Below, in pieces: positions 1 through 11,764 of a stretch of DNA of 64,000 nucleotides. The DNA is from Maylandia zebra (Eukaryota > Chordata > Actinopteri > Cichliformes > Cichlidae), in assembly GCF_041146795.1 (NCBI RefSeq), contig NC_135172.1, positions 15,368,123-15,432,122 on the forward strand, read 5' to 3'. The notes under the pieces are model-generated. The model made no database searches. It saw nothing but the letters and a program-made list of their open reading frames with translations, and was not told where the DNA came from. The stretch's first letter is position 1. Each line of letters starts with the position of its first letter. Position numbers and translations under genes: made by a program.

Positions 1-3000
1 AAGCTCTGGAAGGAAACAGCCCCAAACACCTTAGCTTCAGCCGATGCCCGGCATTGTGGCCACAGGTGTTCCAGTCGCTGTTGAACAGTGGTGTAAGAGA
101 CGCCACGCAGCTGGTTAGTCTGAATCTGAGCGGGATCAACCACGTTCCTTACTCGGAGTGCAGGATTGTGGAAGATCAGCTGGCTGCTGGGACAATGAGC
201 CAGCTGGCAGACAGCTGTTCCAACATTAAATACCTAAACTTGATGCACACACATTATCATCATGAAAACTCACCTGGGCTGGAAGGGGAAACCCACCTGT
301 GTGCCAGCTTGGCCAAATTCAGACACCTGCTGTCTCTCACTCTCCCTGCCTGCGCCCTGTCAGACGGTTTAAATACAAATCACACGCAAATGCAGAACAC
401 TCATCTCTCTCCGCTTTTCCAGGGATTGAAGAAGGTTCCTCGTGTGGGCCTCCAGAATTACAAGCCTGCCTCAGAGTCCTCTGTGTCAGGGGACAGCACA
501 TCGGGGCTCGCTTTGCTGTTAGCTGGCTGCCTTTTTTTAGAGACCTTTGAGCTTATCGGTCCAGGCTTTGCTTCCACACTGCCTCGGCTTGAGCCGTGCA
601 CTCGTGCAAGCGTGGAGCCTCGTGGCATGTGCGCTTGGGCACGAGGAATTGGAGACGCACATTTGGCGGTGCTTGAGGCTTTGCCTCAATTGCGTCGCCT
701 GACTCTGGCTGGTCTTCCTGGAGTTCTTAGGGGAACGGGACTGGTACAGCTGGCAAAGCAGTGCAGAGACCTGCGAGTATTATCCCTCGCCAATCTGGGT
801 TCGCTGAAAACCATGAACTACACCGCTGCCTTGCTGGACACACTTAAACAGTGCACGCAGCTACAGGAGCTCAGGTAAGAAGATGACTTTGTGTTCGCTT
901 TGTTTATATAATAGTATGAAGTATGCTCATAGTATGAAAATGTGCTTTAAAACTGTCTGATTTCATACACCTGAAGCAAGAACATTAACATCACTTAAAT
1001 ATTATTCGTATTTATCTTTCTTTTTGCCCCCTATAGACTGTTAGGTTCATATATGCAAATGAGAGGATCTCATCTAAGAAGCACTAACCTGTATGACTGT
1101 CCAGCAGACAGTTGGCTCAGTTTTTTCTGTTAATTTGGAGAAAAAAAACATTAAGGAAATAAAATTTGCCCAACATTTTAAAGTTGACCAAATTGACCTG
1201 CCCTTGACTCTCTTCAATCAAAGCATTTAATGTTAATTACCTGTAAAGTGTAATTTGTGAATTATGTTTTGGTTTTGAGAGGCTTTTAAACAAATAGGAT
1301 TTTCACTTTCCAGTTGTCCAATTGGTCTATATCAGGGGTGGGCAACTCCAGGCCTCAAGGGCCAGCGTCCTGCAGGTTTTAGATGTGTCCTTGATCCAAA
1401 ACAGCTGATTCAAATGGCTAACTTGCCTCCTTAACATGTGTTGAATTTCTCCAGAGGTCTGGTAATGAACTAATCATTTGATTCAGGTGTGTTGACCCAG
1501 GGTGAGATCTAAAATCTGCAGGACACCGGCCCTCAAGGCCTGGAGTTGCCCACTCCTGCTCTTTATTTTACTCTGAACTGGGACAAATCTCAGACTGTTT
1601 CTACTTTTAATTCTGACTGAAGACATGTCTGTTCAGATTTTTGTCTTTATATAACCAACCAGCTCTTTATCCTCTCAAGGATACTTGAGGGCGCATGGGA
1701 GTTTGCCCAACCAGTCTACATGCGTTTTGTGGACTTGGAGAAGGCATTCGACCGTGTCCCTCAGGGTGTCCTGTGGGAGGTGCTGCGGGAGTATGGGGTG
1801 TCTGGCCCATTGCTACGGGCCATTCGATCCCTATACAACCGTTGCAAGAGCTTGGTTCGCATTGCCAGCAATAAGTCTGACTCGTTCCCGGTGGGTGATG
1901 GGCTCCGTCAGGGCTGCCCTTTGTCACCGATTCTGTTCATAATTTTTATGGACAGGATTTCTAGGTGCAGCCAAGTGGCGGAGGGCTTTCACTTTGGTGG
2001 CCTCAGAATCTCATCTCTGCTTTTTGCGGATGATGTGGTTCTGTTGGCTTCATCGGGTGAGGGCCTCCAGCTCGCACTGGAACGGTTCGCAGCCGAGTGT
2101 GAAGCAGCGGGAATGAGGATCAGCACCTCCACATCTGAGGCCTGGGTCTCAGCCGAAAAGGGGTGGAGTGCCCACTCCGGGTCGGGGAGGAGTTCCTGCC
2201 CCAAGTGGAGGAGTTCAAGTATCTCGGGGTCTTGTTCGCGAGTGTTGGGAGAAGGGAGTCGGAGATCGACAGACGGATTGGTGCTGCGGCCGCAGTGATG
2301 CGGACGCTGCACCGGTCCATCATGGTGAAGCGAGAGCTGAGTATAAAAGCGAAGCCCTCAATTTACCGGTCGATCTACGTCCCTACCCTCACCTATGGCC
2401 ATGAGCTGTGGGTAGTGACCGAAAGAACGAGATCGCGGATACAAGCGGCAGAAATGAGCTTCCTCCGAAGGGTGGCTGGCCTCTCCCTTAGAGATGGGGT
2501 GAGACGTTCAGCCATCTGGGAGAGTAGAGCCGCTGCTCCTCCACATCGAAAGGAGTCGGCTGAAGTGGTTCGGGCATCTGACAAGGATACCTCCTGGGCG
2601 CCTCCTGGGTGAGGTGTTCCGGGCATGTCCCACAAGGAGGAGGCCCCGGGGCAGACCCAGGACACGCTGGAGAGATTAGGCCTGGGAATGCCTTGGTGTT
2701 CCCCCGGATAAGCTAGAGGAGGTGGCTCGCGAGAGGGAGGTCTGGGCTTCTCTGCTTAGGCTGCTTCCCCTGCGACCCGGCCCTGGATAAAGCGGATGAA
2801 GATGGATGGATGCATAACTAACCACGTGCATCTGTTTCTTAGGTTGGAGCAGCCCTACCTGAATGCGAATGCGTCGTTCTTCGAGGCTTTGTCCTGCTGC
2901 TCCCGACTGCAGCGCGTCTGCCTTATTTCACGCTGTGGCACTTTTGACCCATCAGCCACAGAAACTTTCATGGAGCGGTGCTGCCATGTCGTCATGTGCC

Positions 3001-3335
3001 ACATGTTCATGGGTGGCACCTTAGTGATGTGTCGCACGCTGCAGAAAGCTCTGCTGGACAGGTTGGTGACTGTGTTCATGTATTTAAAGCTAGGGGGCAT
3101 ATTCTGTCGAAAGTTTTACCTGTGGGGTCTTTTCACTCGTTTTGTGTATTTTCTGGCTTTTTTTTTTTCCTTCTTAAGGTTCTCAGCAGAGCGCCCGGCA
3201 CTCAGTGTGGTCATCTATCCGTTACAACACGAAGACCTACCCTCAGTCATCAGAGATATCCCATTAACACTGCTGGACCGGATCACTTTGTTTCAGAGCC
3301 ACGTGGCTCAACCACCACATTTATCACCATTGTGA
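1..3335 (+). CDS. fbxl18: F-box/LRR protein 18, 3' part (last three exons)
   Basis: FBXL18 is a substrate adaptor of SCF-type ubiquitin ligases: an F-box binds SKP1 and leucine-rich repeats bind the substrate. Only the LRR part is here; the F-box and start lie left of the window. Exons are 1-874 (first full codon at 3), 2843-3061 and 3179-3335, with stop TGA at 3333. All three joins keep phase 2 (AG|G). LRR-like strings such as LVSLNLSGI, LRRLTLAGLPG and LRVLSLANLGSL recur through the first exon. The C-terminus (ALSVVIYPLQHE, then LDRITLFQSHVA) matches the vertebrate FBXL18 end as I remember it. About 414 codons are present of a usual protein of roughly 700. The intron at 875-2842 hosts a hAT-type MITE and a Rex3 LINE. 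Identification rests on recalled family sequence. Confidence 0.88.
1333..1558. mobile_element. hAT-type MITE in an FBXL18 intron
   Basis: Both ends carry a long terminal inverted repeat: CAGGGGTGGGCAACTCCAGG at the left and its complement at the right (one mismatch visible in the first 20). The outer flanks (1325-1332 and 1559-1566) agree at six of eight bases, in keeping with the 8-bp target duplication of hAT elements. There is no ORF. This is a very common non-autonomous family in fish. Confidence 0.8.
1666..2812 (+). mobile_element. Rex3 (RTE-clade) LINE, 5'-truncated
   Basis: This is a non-LTR retrotransposon fragment in the sense orientation inside the FBXL18 intron. The reverse transcriptase shows FVDLEKAFDRVP, GLRQGCPLSPILF and the catalytic FADDVV near 2028-2042, followed by the C-terminal part (EFKYLGVLF, LTYGHELW, FLRRVAGLSLRD). 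The latter lies in another frame, so at least one frameshift is present and the copy is dead. The GGGCTGCCCTTTGTCAC segment near 1910 matches the standard Rex3 PCR primer site as I recall it. The 3' end is a GATG-rich tail near 2795-2812. It lacks the 5' part and endonuclease, which is usual for Rex3 copies. Confidence 0.88.
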
Positions 3336-3386
3336 CCTCATCAGGATGCTTTAGTGTGATTGGTGCTCAGCAGTTGAGGTGCTCAT

Positions 3387-3424
<38 letters not shown>

Positions 3425-3735
3425 CTCCTCTTGCACGAAATAAAATCCACAAATGATGCTGAGACTGAATGTCATCAGCACCATCATTTCTGTTTGTGTG
3501 CTCCACGATTGTTTACATTTACACCGGTGATCATCTTTCCAAGGGAAATAGACTCACTCAGGCTCACGGTTCGTTCCAGGATGTTTCAGATGTACTGCGG
3601 CTCTGTGACGGTTGTGGCTTCTCTATCACAAATCATTGCAGTTCCTTTAAAATGAAGTGCCAAAATGGATTTTAGGATGCATTTGTATTTTAAACTTTGT
3701 ACCAAATATCATAATAAAGTCTGTGTAAATAATTT
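3336..3735 (+). other. FBXL18 3' untranslated region
   Basis: The AT-rich stretch after the FBXL18 stop contains a run of 36 T at 3389-3424 and ends at an AATAAA polyadenylation signal at 3713-3718. The extent is inferred from that signal. No coding potential is seen. Confidence 0.6.
3713..3718 (+). terminator. FBXL18 polyadenylation signal
   Basis: A canonical AATAAA lies about 380 bases past the stop codon and is followed by TG/T-rich sequence, as expected of a cleavage region. Confidence 0.55.
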
Positions 3736-4469
3736 TTAATCCTTCCCTTGTGTGCTGCTCTTCCATTCATGGCAGGCTGTTATTTTTATTTATTTATTTA
3801 TTTTTTTGAAGTAACTATAGTGGAATAGCACTGGAGGTAACTTTTTTTTTTTTGTGTGTGTGTTTCAGTGTACTCAGTTTGAGACAAAATAATATATTGA
3901 CATCTCTTTCATTTCAATATTCTCTGAGAACATAAAATTGGGTGGAGATTTGATTTATTTGATAAGTTATCATATTCATACTCAATTACCTTTTTATAAA
4001 GTATATTTGGGATCCAGACTTTTTAACACCATGTACAAAGTTCAAAATGAATTGGAAAGAAGCAGAAAGTCAAAATGAATCATTTAATGTTCATGGAACC
4101 CCATTTACAGTTAATTACTGCCTGTAGTCTTTGACCTACAGAGCCATCAGCAGGAGCTCTACTCAGACCTTTATTAAAGCCACTTAAAGATGGAGCTTCC
4201 TGTGTGATATTGGGCTCGCCTACAGCAGTGATGACCTCAGAGAACATAATGTCATCACCCTGACAAGCTGTGTGGCTGTTTGAGCTGCATGAATATGAAT
4301 CATGTCCTTCACCGTCAGTCTGACTCAAACAAAGCACACAGAAAGTGAGTGAGTAGCCATGGATACCCATCAGTCTGTGTGACTTGGTCAGGAACTATGA
4401 CACACTAAAATGTACTGTAGGTAGGCTAGATGAGAAGAAAAAGACCGGTTGCCACCTCTCCTCGGTTAC
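3736..4469. other. Intergenic spacer without recognised feature
   Basis: AT-rich spacer between FBXL18 and PTCD1 with short T runs. ORFs here are small and lack known motifs. I see nothing else that I can support. Confidence 0.5.
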
Positions 4470-4662
4470 ATTTTCAGGTTTCTTCCTGTTAAAAGGGAGT
4501 TTTTCCTTTTCACTGTTGAAAAATGCTTGCTCATGGAGGGTTGTATGATTGTTGGGGTTTTCTCTGTATTATTGTAGGGTCCATGGGACCATGATATACA
4601 GCACCTTTAGGGGACTGTTGTTCTAATTTGGCAAAATAGAAATAAAACTGAATTCAATTGAA
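4470..4662 (+). repeat. Abundant fish repeat, LINE 3'-tail type
   Basis: The string CTGTTAAAAGGGAGTTTTTC, then a GGTTGTATGATTGTTGGG segment and a tail of AATAAAACTGAATTCAATTG, is a very common teleost interspersed repeat ending in an ATTGAA-like tail. I take it for an L2-type LINE 3' end; the family name is from memory. Confidence 0.55.
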
Positions 4663-5159
4663 AAAATGAAGATCTGTCCACATTCGCATATCTGTAAACT
4701 CCAGCGGCTGCAAAATCTTTCCAAACTTCTTGCTGTCTGTGATTTCAGTCGGAGTCTCAAAAACACTCCGAACACTGCCGAAGCTGTCTCTCGTACACTG
4801 GGGTTGTAGATTTCTGATTTTTCTGATCAGCCACAGCAGCGAGTGCCATGCTGGCCTTTTAATGATAAAGACTTGAAGAAGAGAGAGAATTTTTATTTTC
4901 TTCAAAGGCAGCTTCAGGGTGCCATAAAGGCAGATTATTTTCACCAAGAGTACTTGACTTTTGTTGGTTTTGGGTAATTTGCATGATTAAAAATTAAGAT
5001 CCAAATATATGTATCTACAGGGATTGTAACAGGAAACAGGTGCACTTCTTTCCACATCACAATTCAGTGCTTTGTCTCAAAATAACAGCAAAATGCAGAA
5101 CTTAGAAAAAACCCCAAAATACTTAGTTCCTTAATTTCAAATAAAAGCTAGCATTGATT

Positions 5160-5286
5160 ATTCATACATTTTTTGCACTTTTTATCCACTTTAAAGTTTA
5201 CTGTGCTTAGTGTCGACGTGGGACACTTTTCAAACTTTGTTGTGCTATTGTACTAACTATGACTGTGCAATGACAATAAAGAGTTC
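5160..5286 (+). repeat. LINE 3'-end fragment
   Basis: It begins with TTTTTTGCACTTTTTATC and ends in GTGCAATGACAATAAAG, the usual 3' tail of a common fish LINE. It abuts the Tc1-like fossil that begins next to it. Other LINE tails of this look lie at 10895-11035 and 45160-45250, and in reverse at 23104. Confidence 0.5.
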
Positions 5287-5287
5287 A

Positions 5288-6215
5288 CAGTGATGGAAAC
5301 ATTCCTCAGAGATTTTGGTCCATGTGGACATGACAGCATCATACAGTTGCTGCAGATTATTCAGCTGCACATCCATGATGTGACTCTCCCGTTTTACCAC
5401 CATGCTAAAGGTGCTGTACTTGATTGCTATCTGGTGACTGTGGACTCATTTTAAGTCCAACTCACCTTTAACTTAACTCTAAATCTTCAAGAAATCACTT
5501 TCATGACCTGAGCTTTGTTACATGGTGTGTTATCCTACTGGAAGCAGCCATAAAAAGATGGGTAAAGCCTAGTCCCAAAGGGAAAAACAATGTCAGCCAC
5601 AATACTCAGATAGGCTGTGTTAAAGTGATGCTCAGTTGATGCTAAGGGGCCCTAAGTTTGCCAAAAAATACTCACCCACACTTTTACACCATCACTACCA
5701 GTCCGAACTGTTATAACTAAACATATCTGTTTATGCCAAATTGTGAACCTACAATCTGAATGTCACAGCAGAAATCAAGACTCCTCCGCTCGGAAAATGT
5801 TTTTGTAATCTTCTCTCGTGCAGTGTTGGTGAGCCTGTGCGAACTGTAGCCTCGGTTTCCTGTTCTTAGCGCACAGAAGTAGCACCTGGTGTGATTCTGC
5901 ATACCTTGGTTGTAACGACTGGTTATTTGAATCACTGTTGCCTTTGTATCAGCTTCATTCTCCTCTGCCGCTCACAGAATATTTTCTCTTTTTCAGACCA
6001 TTCAGTGTAATAAAAAGAGATGATCGTGTGGGAAAAGCCAAGTTAATCAACAGTTTCTGAAACACTCAAACTATCCCACCTGCCACACTGGAAGTCATGT
6101 AATGCTCGGTTTGACCATCAGCTGGTCATCTTGACCACGTCTACATCCCTAAATGCACTGAGTTCCTGTCATGTGATTGGCTGGTTAAGTATATGCGTTA
6201 ACAAGCTTTAGCCTA
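5288..6215 (-). mobile_element. Tc1-like transposon fossil, transposase on the minus strand
   Basis: The sequence aligns by eye with a widespread fish Tc1-like family, the one with ends reading ACTTTATTAGGTACACC. Recognisable pieces are CATTCCTCAGAGATTTTGGTCC, GTGAGCCTGTGCGAACTGTA and GGTTGTAACGACTGGTTATT, in the same order as in the 52340-53235 copy. The left end is missing, where a LINE tail abuts it. The antisense transposase has many stops, so the copy is dead and old. Confidence 0.8.
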
Positions 6216-6489
6216 TTGAACTGAACTTGGAGCCCTCTGCTGAAATAATACCATAGTGTGACATGCTGCTGTAGCTTTCCTTGCAAGGGTAATAATGCTG
6301 ACTAAACTATCCTGCCTATTCACTTGAGGGTTTATTACCTGTTTCATTTAAGCCTTGCTTGACCCCACCTGACCCGCCACTTAGATATTAACTAGAACAT
6401 TTTCCTGGATGTTTAGTAAATAGAAAGATGTGGCTTTAGCCTTCACCTCATTTCACCCCATTCAAAAGACGGAAAATGTACTTTCATAG

Positions 6490-6504
6490 CCAGCAGGGGG
6501 CGAT
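6490..6504 (+). promoter_or_regulatory. CTCF-like site upstream of PTCD1
   Basis: CCAGCAGGGGGCGAT is close to the vertebrate CTCF core and lies about 430 bases before the PTCD1 start. A reverse-facing match lies in PTCD1 at 10492-10505. Occupancy cannot be judged from sequence. Confidence 0.4.
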
Positions 6505-6924
6505 ATCAATCTATCTAAAGATTATGTGAAGCCTAAACACCACACAGGCGTACTAACATATTGTCGATGTAGTCGATCGAAGTACGCCATCCTTAATTAA
6601 CTAGACTGGTATTTTTCAACAATTTATGTAAACCGTTAATAGAAATATACTTTTAATTAAATTAAATTAAATTTGTTAATTTACTCCAACGATCTAAAAA
6701 ATAATCCCCCAAAAAGACGCTCATAATTATATTTGTATATCTACTATTAAGGTCTGGGCAAGTTTGTGTCATTGAAACATCGTGGTTGTACTCAGCTTGT
6801 CAGCAGCTAGTTAGTGCACCTTTAGCTAGCCTTGTAAGTGTAACACATTTTGTAGTTTTCTGACAAAAGGAAGAAACCCGACATGATCCGTTAGCTTTTA
6901 ACCAGCTCGCTAACACTAACAAAC

Positions 6925-9900
6925 ATGCTGACGTCCGTTGTCCGTTCGTGTGCGCGAAACGGGAGGAAAATATCGCTTCCTGCTGCCAGGCTGTGCACAT
7001 TTTCAACCTTTAGGAAGTCACCAGAACCGCTAACTCTAACAGGCAGACGGGATGTGTCACAGCACCCTTTATCCAGGCTTCTCACACACACTCCCTGGCA
7101 TCCTAGGCCCGTGTGTCTGTCAGCCCTCTCCCGAGGAGACGCGGACCCACTGGACTCCCCCTCTGAACCACTTGACTGGGAAAATTTCGGCTCTCTGTCT
7201 ACCGACATGGCCTCCAGGAGGACGTTCAGGAAAAGCAGCCCAGGCCTCCGGGACCTGCAGTACCGGGAAGACGGAACCGGGAACGAAGAAGAGCGAGAAG
7301 ACGCCGGTAAACCTCAGAGGAGGCCCGTGAGGAGAAATACACCGTACTGGTACTTCTTACAATGCAAAAAGCTCATCAAAGAGAACAAGGTTAGTGTGGC
7401 TGAGCAGTTTTATGTTAACTGCTGTTCTTTCTCTTCTTCTTCTTCTTCTTCTTCTTCTTTGTGTTTAACTTGGCAACCAACGTAAAGGAGCATTCTGTTC
7501 TTTCTCTTCCCTGCTGATGTGTTTATAACCCTCCTCTGTGCTCTCACAGCTACAGGAGGCTCTGGATGTGTTCAGCAGGGACATGCTGCAGGGAGAGAGG
7601 CTGCAGCCGGAGGAGTACAACTACACGGTCCTGATAGGAGGCTGTGGACGAGCTGGACAACTGAAAAAAGCCTTCAAACTCTACAATGATGTAAGCATAT
7701 TTAATTTGACCAATTGAAATGAGATGTCAGTGTGCAAGGTACACTCTAACTCTAAGTTAAAATATTCATGTTTGACAGTTTTAGAGTGGTGTTGATTCAG
7801 GTGCTGCAGTTTCCAGTTGCTGAATTGTGATGTTTGCAGATGACATTGTGATATGTAGTGAGGCTAAGGAGCAGGTGGAAGCAAGACGGGAGATGTGCAA
7901 GGAGTAGAGAAGGTGAATGCCTGGGGTCAACAATCCGAAGCAACAGGCAGGGTGAAAGATTTAAAGGGAAGGTCTAGAAGAGCTTCGATGGTGTATGGTT
8001 GGGAGACGGTGGCTCTGACTAAAGATAGGAGTAGTTCAAGGTGGCAGAGTTGAAGATGCTCTGATTTTCATCAGTAGTGACCAGGATGGACAAAATTCTA
8101 AATGTAGTTTATCACAGGGACAGCTCAGGTGAAGCAATTTGGAGACAAAGTTAGAGAGGCAAGGCTGAAATGGTTTGGACATGTGCAGAGGAGAGATGGT
8201 GGATGTAGTGAACAAAGGATGTTGAAGATGGAGCTGCCAGCGGGAAACAAGGAAGACCACAGAGAAGATGCATGAATATGGACCTCGCTTTTAATATCCA
8301 CAAGAAGAGACTAAGATTAATACAAATGATTTGTACAATTGAACTGCCCCACATACCAGCTACTACAGCCATCAAAGTTACTATAAATTTATTTGTATGG
8401 CAGTCAAGATTTAATGAGAAACATTACTTTAAATGCTGCAGGCTGCCAATCCCTCCATCCTCCAGATTTGTGTCAGGAAAACTGTGGAGATTGGCTATAA
8501 TCAAAGAACAGATTCTAGTATTTTTAAAGCTTCAGACACTGATGCGAGACTCCTATGTGTTTGTGTGTTAAAATAAATATAAGTCTTATTTCAAATTCAG
8601 AGGGGTTAAAAACTTGGGGACTGCTTTAGTCCACTAATGCCATAGAAGAGCCAGCTTTCACAATCAGTTTAGTTTCATTGTAGATGTTTTTTTTTTTAAT
8701 ATTTAAGTGTGTTATTCATTCTTGTCCTTTATTCTGACAGATCGTTATACACAGTCAGAAACCCTCTCTGTAATTATTTGTTTATTTATTTATTTTCTCT
8801 CCTAGATGAAGAAGCGTGGTCTCACTGCTAACGATGCAACCTACACGGCGCTCTTCAACGCCTGCGCCGAGTCGCCTTCAAAACAAGCTGGCCTGCAGCA
8901 AGCGCTGAAGCTAGAGCAAGAGCTCCGTCGCAAAAACTACCCTCTCAGCACAATCACGTACCACGCTCTTCTGAAGGCGCACGCCGTCACCAACCACCTT
9001 CAGGCCTGCATTTATACGCTCAGGGTAGGACACACAGCTGCATGTTTATAAGGGAGAAAGCTCATCCATTGTCACCAAATTGTGTCTTATTCTGGGTTTG
9101 TGTGCATTTTGTAGGAGATGCTGGAGAATGGTCATGCTGTAACTCAGGAGACATTTCACTACCTGCTGATGGGCTGCTTGAAGGACAAAGAGGCAGGATT
9201 CAGGCTGGCGTTACAGGTACGTAATACTTAAGTGTGGGATGTTTTTAGGAGTAAACTTTAAAATAGCCCAACCAATGCCAGCTCTCGTTGATCTTAAAAA
9301 TCTGATAATGATACATCAGGTGGTCATTAAACAATATTGATACTTGATACACAAATGAGCTCCTTCGTAATGTTCATTTCAGGTGTGGCGCCAGATGCTG
9401 CAGTCAGGGATTCGTCCTGACTCGCACAACTATACCCTGCTCCTGAGAACTGCCAGAGATTGTGGACTTGGCGATCCTGCCTTGGCCACTGCTCTTCTGC
9501 TGGGGACTGACTGTGAGGGTCAGAAAGGGAGCAAGGATGTGTCGGAGTCCAGGTGCAAGGCTGTGATAGACATCGACCTACTTGAGAGACGGTTATTTAT
9601 CCAGCCTGAGCAGAAGGAAGACAGCAGTGAGACGCGACTCAGACATGACTCGGCCCATCTGATACCGGTCAGGCAAACAGTAAATGCCCAATTACCCGGA
9701 GAGTTAGTCGCCAACTCCTCTGCTCCTAACCTACTAGAACTTTTTGAGGGTAAAAGAGGTGCTGTGGTCTCCCTTGGCACTGTAGATAAAATGTCAGACA
9801 GGCTCGCCCTCATCGGTGGAGCTAAAGGTTTTCTAGAGAGGATGGAAGCTAACGCACTCAGTCCAAACCTCAGGACTCTGACCCTACTGGCCGACACGAT

Positions 9901-10028
9901 GGAGCCAGGCTACCAGTCTCTGCAGGTGTTGTTGAAGGTCGCCAAACGGCATCAAGTGAAGCTTGATGTCGCGTTCTTCAACTCTGTGATTCACAGATCA
10001 GCGCGAGCCGGGGACTTGGACGAGGCAA

Positions 10029-10097
<69 letters not shown>

Positions 10098-11688
10098 GTT
10101 TTTGTTTGTGACGCCCATCCTGGAGCAACTTCTTAGGAGAAATAGTCCTCAGAAAAACTGTTGTCTATCTGGTATCTGTAAATCTGGAGGAGGAAGGAAC
10201 ACAAATTTTAAACTTGGGTAAACGTTAACAAAATTGGAGTTAGAAATGTTTAAACTGTGCGTGCTGTTTTTCACACACTTCTTTCACTTTTCAGGCTGTG
10301 CTGAGTGTAATGAGACAGCGCAATGTAAATGTGGATCTGCAGACATTTGGGTGCCTTGCATTAGCCTGTGACCAGCAGAAAGACGGCCTTCAGTTGCTGG
10401 AAGGCATAGAGGTGACAAAGCATATGTTATTACACTAAATTTGGCTGTTTATTGACCTGAATTCTGTCTCTGGCATTGTTAGTGCAGAACTCGCCCCCTG
10501 CTGGTCGGTAGAAGGAATGCAGGGTTTAGGTGCTTGTGCATCTTAGTTAACTTTGCTCTATGCGTTTTTTCTCAGGAAGCAGGACTGAGGCCTAACGTCC
10601 ACGTGTTCTCTGCTCTGATTGGCCGAGCGAGTCGCAAACTGGATTACGTCTACCTAAGAACAATCCTTAAAACCATGAGTGACATGAAAGTCTGGCCTAA
10701 TGAGGTCATCATCAGACAGCTGGAGTTTGCTGCACAATATCCTCCCAACTATAACCAGGTCAGCATGCACCCATCTATACTGAGCACATCTGTAATGATT
10801 GGTACATGAGTGTTTCCCACATATTTAGAGAAGGCATATGCTCTTTTCAAATAATTGCTAGGATATTCCTTTATAAGTTTTTTTTTTCTAATTCACAAAT
10901 AAGTGCCATATAACACAGAGTGCACAACTCTGTTGCTTGTGAAGCTCGCACACAAGAATTTCACTCACATGTGCTGTACCAATGTACCTGCACATGTGAT
11001 GTGACAATAAAAGTGATTTGATTTGATTTGATATAATTAGCTGCCTCTCCAGTGAGTCTCTTATCACAGACTTCAGCTGGTGCCAAGCTCACTGAGGCTG
11101 CAGAGCAGAACAATTATTACTGGCTGCAGTCCAAAGCAGGCAAGTTGCAAGTCCAGCCAATGTTAAAATACACAGGCAGACCAGTCAAGTAAAATCTAAA
11201 TTGGAAACACGGGAATAAAAAACACTGTAAACTATTTTGCTCTAATTGAAGTGTGTATGCTGTCAATCTTAATGCCTCTCTGTTTACTGACTTCAGTGCA
11301 GTCTGTAAACAGACAACTTCTTCTCATTTCGTGGCACAACAAAGATCCAACTTGGAAGGTGACTGTATGACTCACATTTCTCCTTTCACTCTGGTCCCCT
11401 CACTTTTTGGCACCCTCTCCCCTCTCTCTATCCCAGTACAAATCCAGAAACAACTATCTGGTCCAAATTGACGGTTTCCGTGGTTACTACCAGCAGTGGC
11501 TCAAGCACATGCCTGCTCAGAGCGCTGAGGAGGAGCAGGGAGCGCTGCAGTCCCAGACAGATGCTGCAGAGCTGAGAACAGAGGCTGCAGATGGGCTGAT
11601 GGAGGCCCAGAGGAACCACAGAGCAGCAGCCAGGAGGTGTCATACTCGCAACAGGGACAGGAAGAGCAGCAGCACGTCCACTGTATGA
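6925..11688 (+). CDS. ptcd1: Pentatricopeptide repeat domain protein 1, mitochondrial
   Basis: PTCD1 is a mitochondrial matrix PPR protein reported to affect leucine tRNA levels, 16S rRNA stability and respiratory-chain assembly. Exons are 6925-7389, 7550-7690, 8806-9024, 9115-9216, 9383-10030, 10295-10411, 10576-10758 and 11437-11688. All joins are phase 0 and give 708 residues, against about 700 in human. The N-terminus ([19 protein letters not shown]) is rich in Arg and Ser without acidic residues, as in mitochondrial targeting peptides. PPR helix pairs are visible: [64 protein letters not shown]. The donor of exon 5 is the first GT of a (GT)33 tract. The first intron carries a CTT repeat and the second an RTE-like LINE. 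The start is the first ATG of the targeting-peptide frame. Confidence 0.93.
7432..7460. repeat. (CTT)n microsatellite in PTCD1 intron 1
   Basis: About nine CTT units lie 43 bases downstream of the exon 1 donor. It is a pyrimidine-rich simple repeat with no other content. Confidence 0.9.
7832..8275 (+). mobile_element. RTE-like LINE reverse-transcriptase fragment
   Basis: Broken reading frames give [26 protein letters not shown] and a final [10 protein letters not shown], matching the C-terminal part of a common fish RTE-type reverse transcriptase. Stops and deletions are frequent, so this is a dead copy in the second intron of PTCD1. The exact family is uncertain. Confidence 0.7.
10031..10096. 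repeat. (GT)33 microsatellite forming a splice donor
   Basis: Thirty-three uninterrupted GT units begin at the first intronic base after PTCD1 exon 5 (GAGGCAAAG at the exon end). The 5' splice site is therefore the first unit of the repeat. Confidence 0.95.
10492..10505 (-). promoter_or_regulatory. CTCF-like site in a PTCD1 intron
   Basis: CGCCCCCTGCTGGT is the reverse complement of a near-consensus CTCF core. It faces the 6490 site about 4 kb away, a convergent pair of the kind that can anchor loops. Confidence 0.4.
10895..11035 (+). repeat. LINE 3'-end fragment with GATTT tail
   Basis: It reads AAGAATTTCACTCACATGTG, then TGTGATGTGACAATAAAAG, and closes with repeated TGATT units. This is a common fish LINE tail, here in the last intron of PTCD1. 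Confidence 0.6.
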
Positions 11689-11740
11689 CTGAACTCCAGG
11701 AGATCATCACGACCACTCTTTTACCTGCTGCTTGTTCTGT

Positions 11741-11746
11741 AATAAA
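11741..11746 (+). terminator. PTCD1 polyadenylation signal
   Basis: AATAAA lies 53 bases past the PTCD1 stop codon, so the 3' UTR is probably short. Confidence 0.55.
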
Positions 11747-11764
11747 CTTTATAACCCTGGATGG

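Noticed and set aside
1720-2612. Long ORFs in the FBXL18 intron as a host gene
   Set aside because: They are the reverse transcriptase of a Rex3 LINE copy split over frames, with the typical 3' tail.
4654-4947. Minus-strand ORF of 97 residues upstream of PTCD1
   Set aside because: No known motif, overlaps the end of a repeat, no splice or start context; likely chance.
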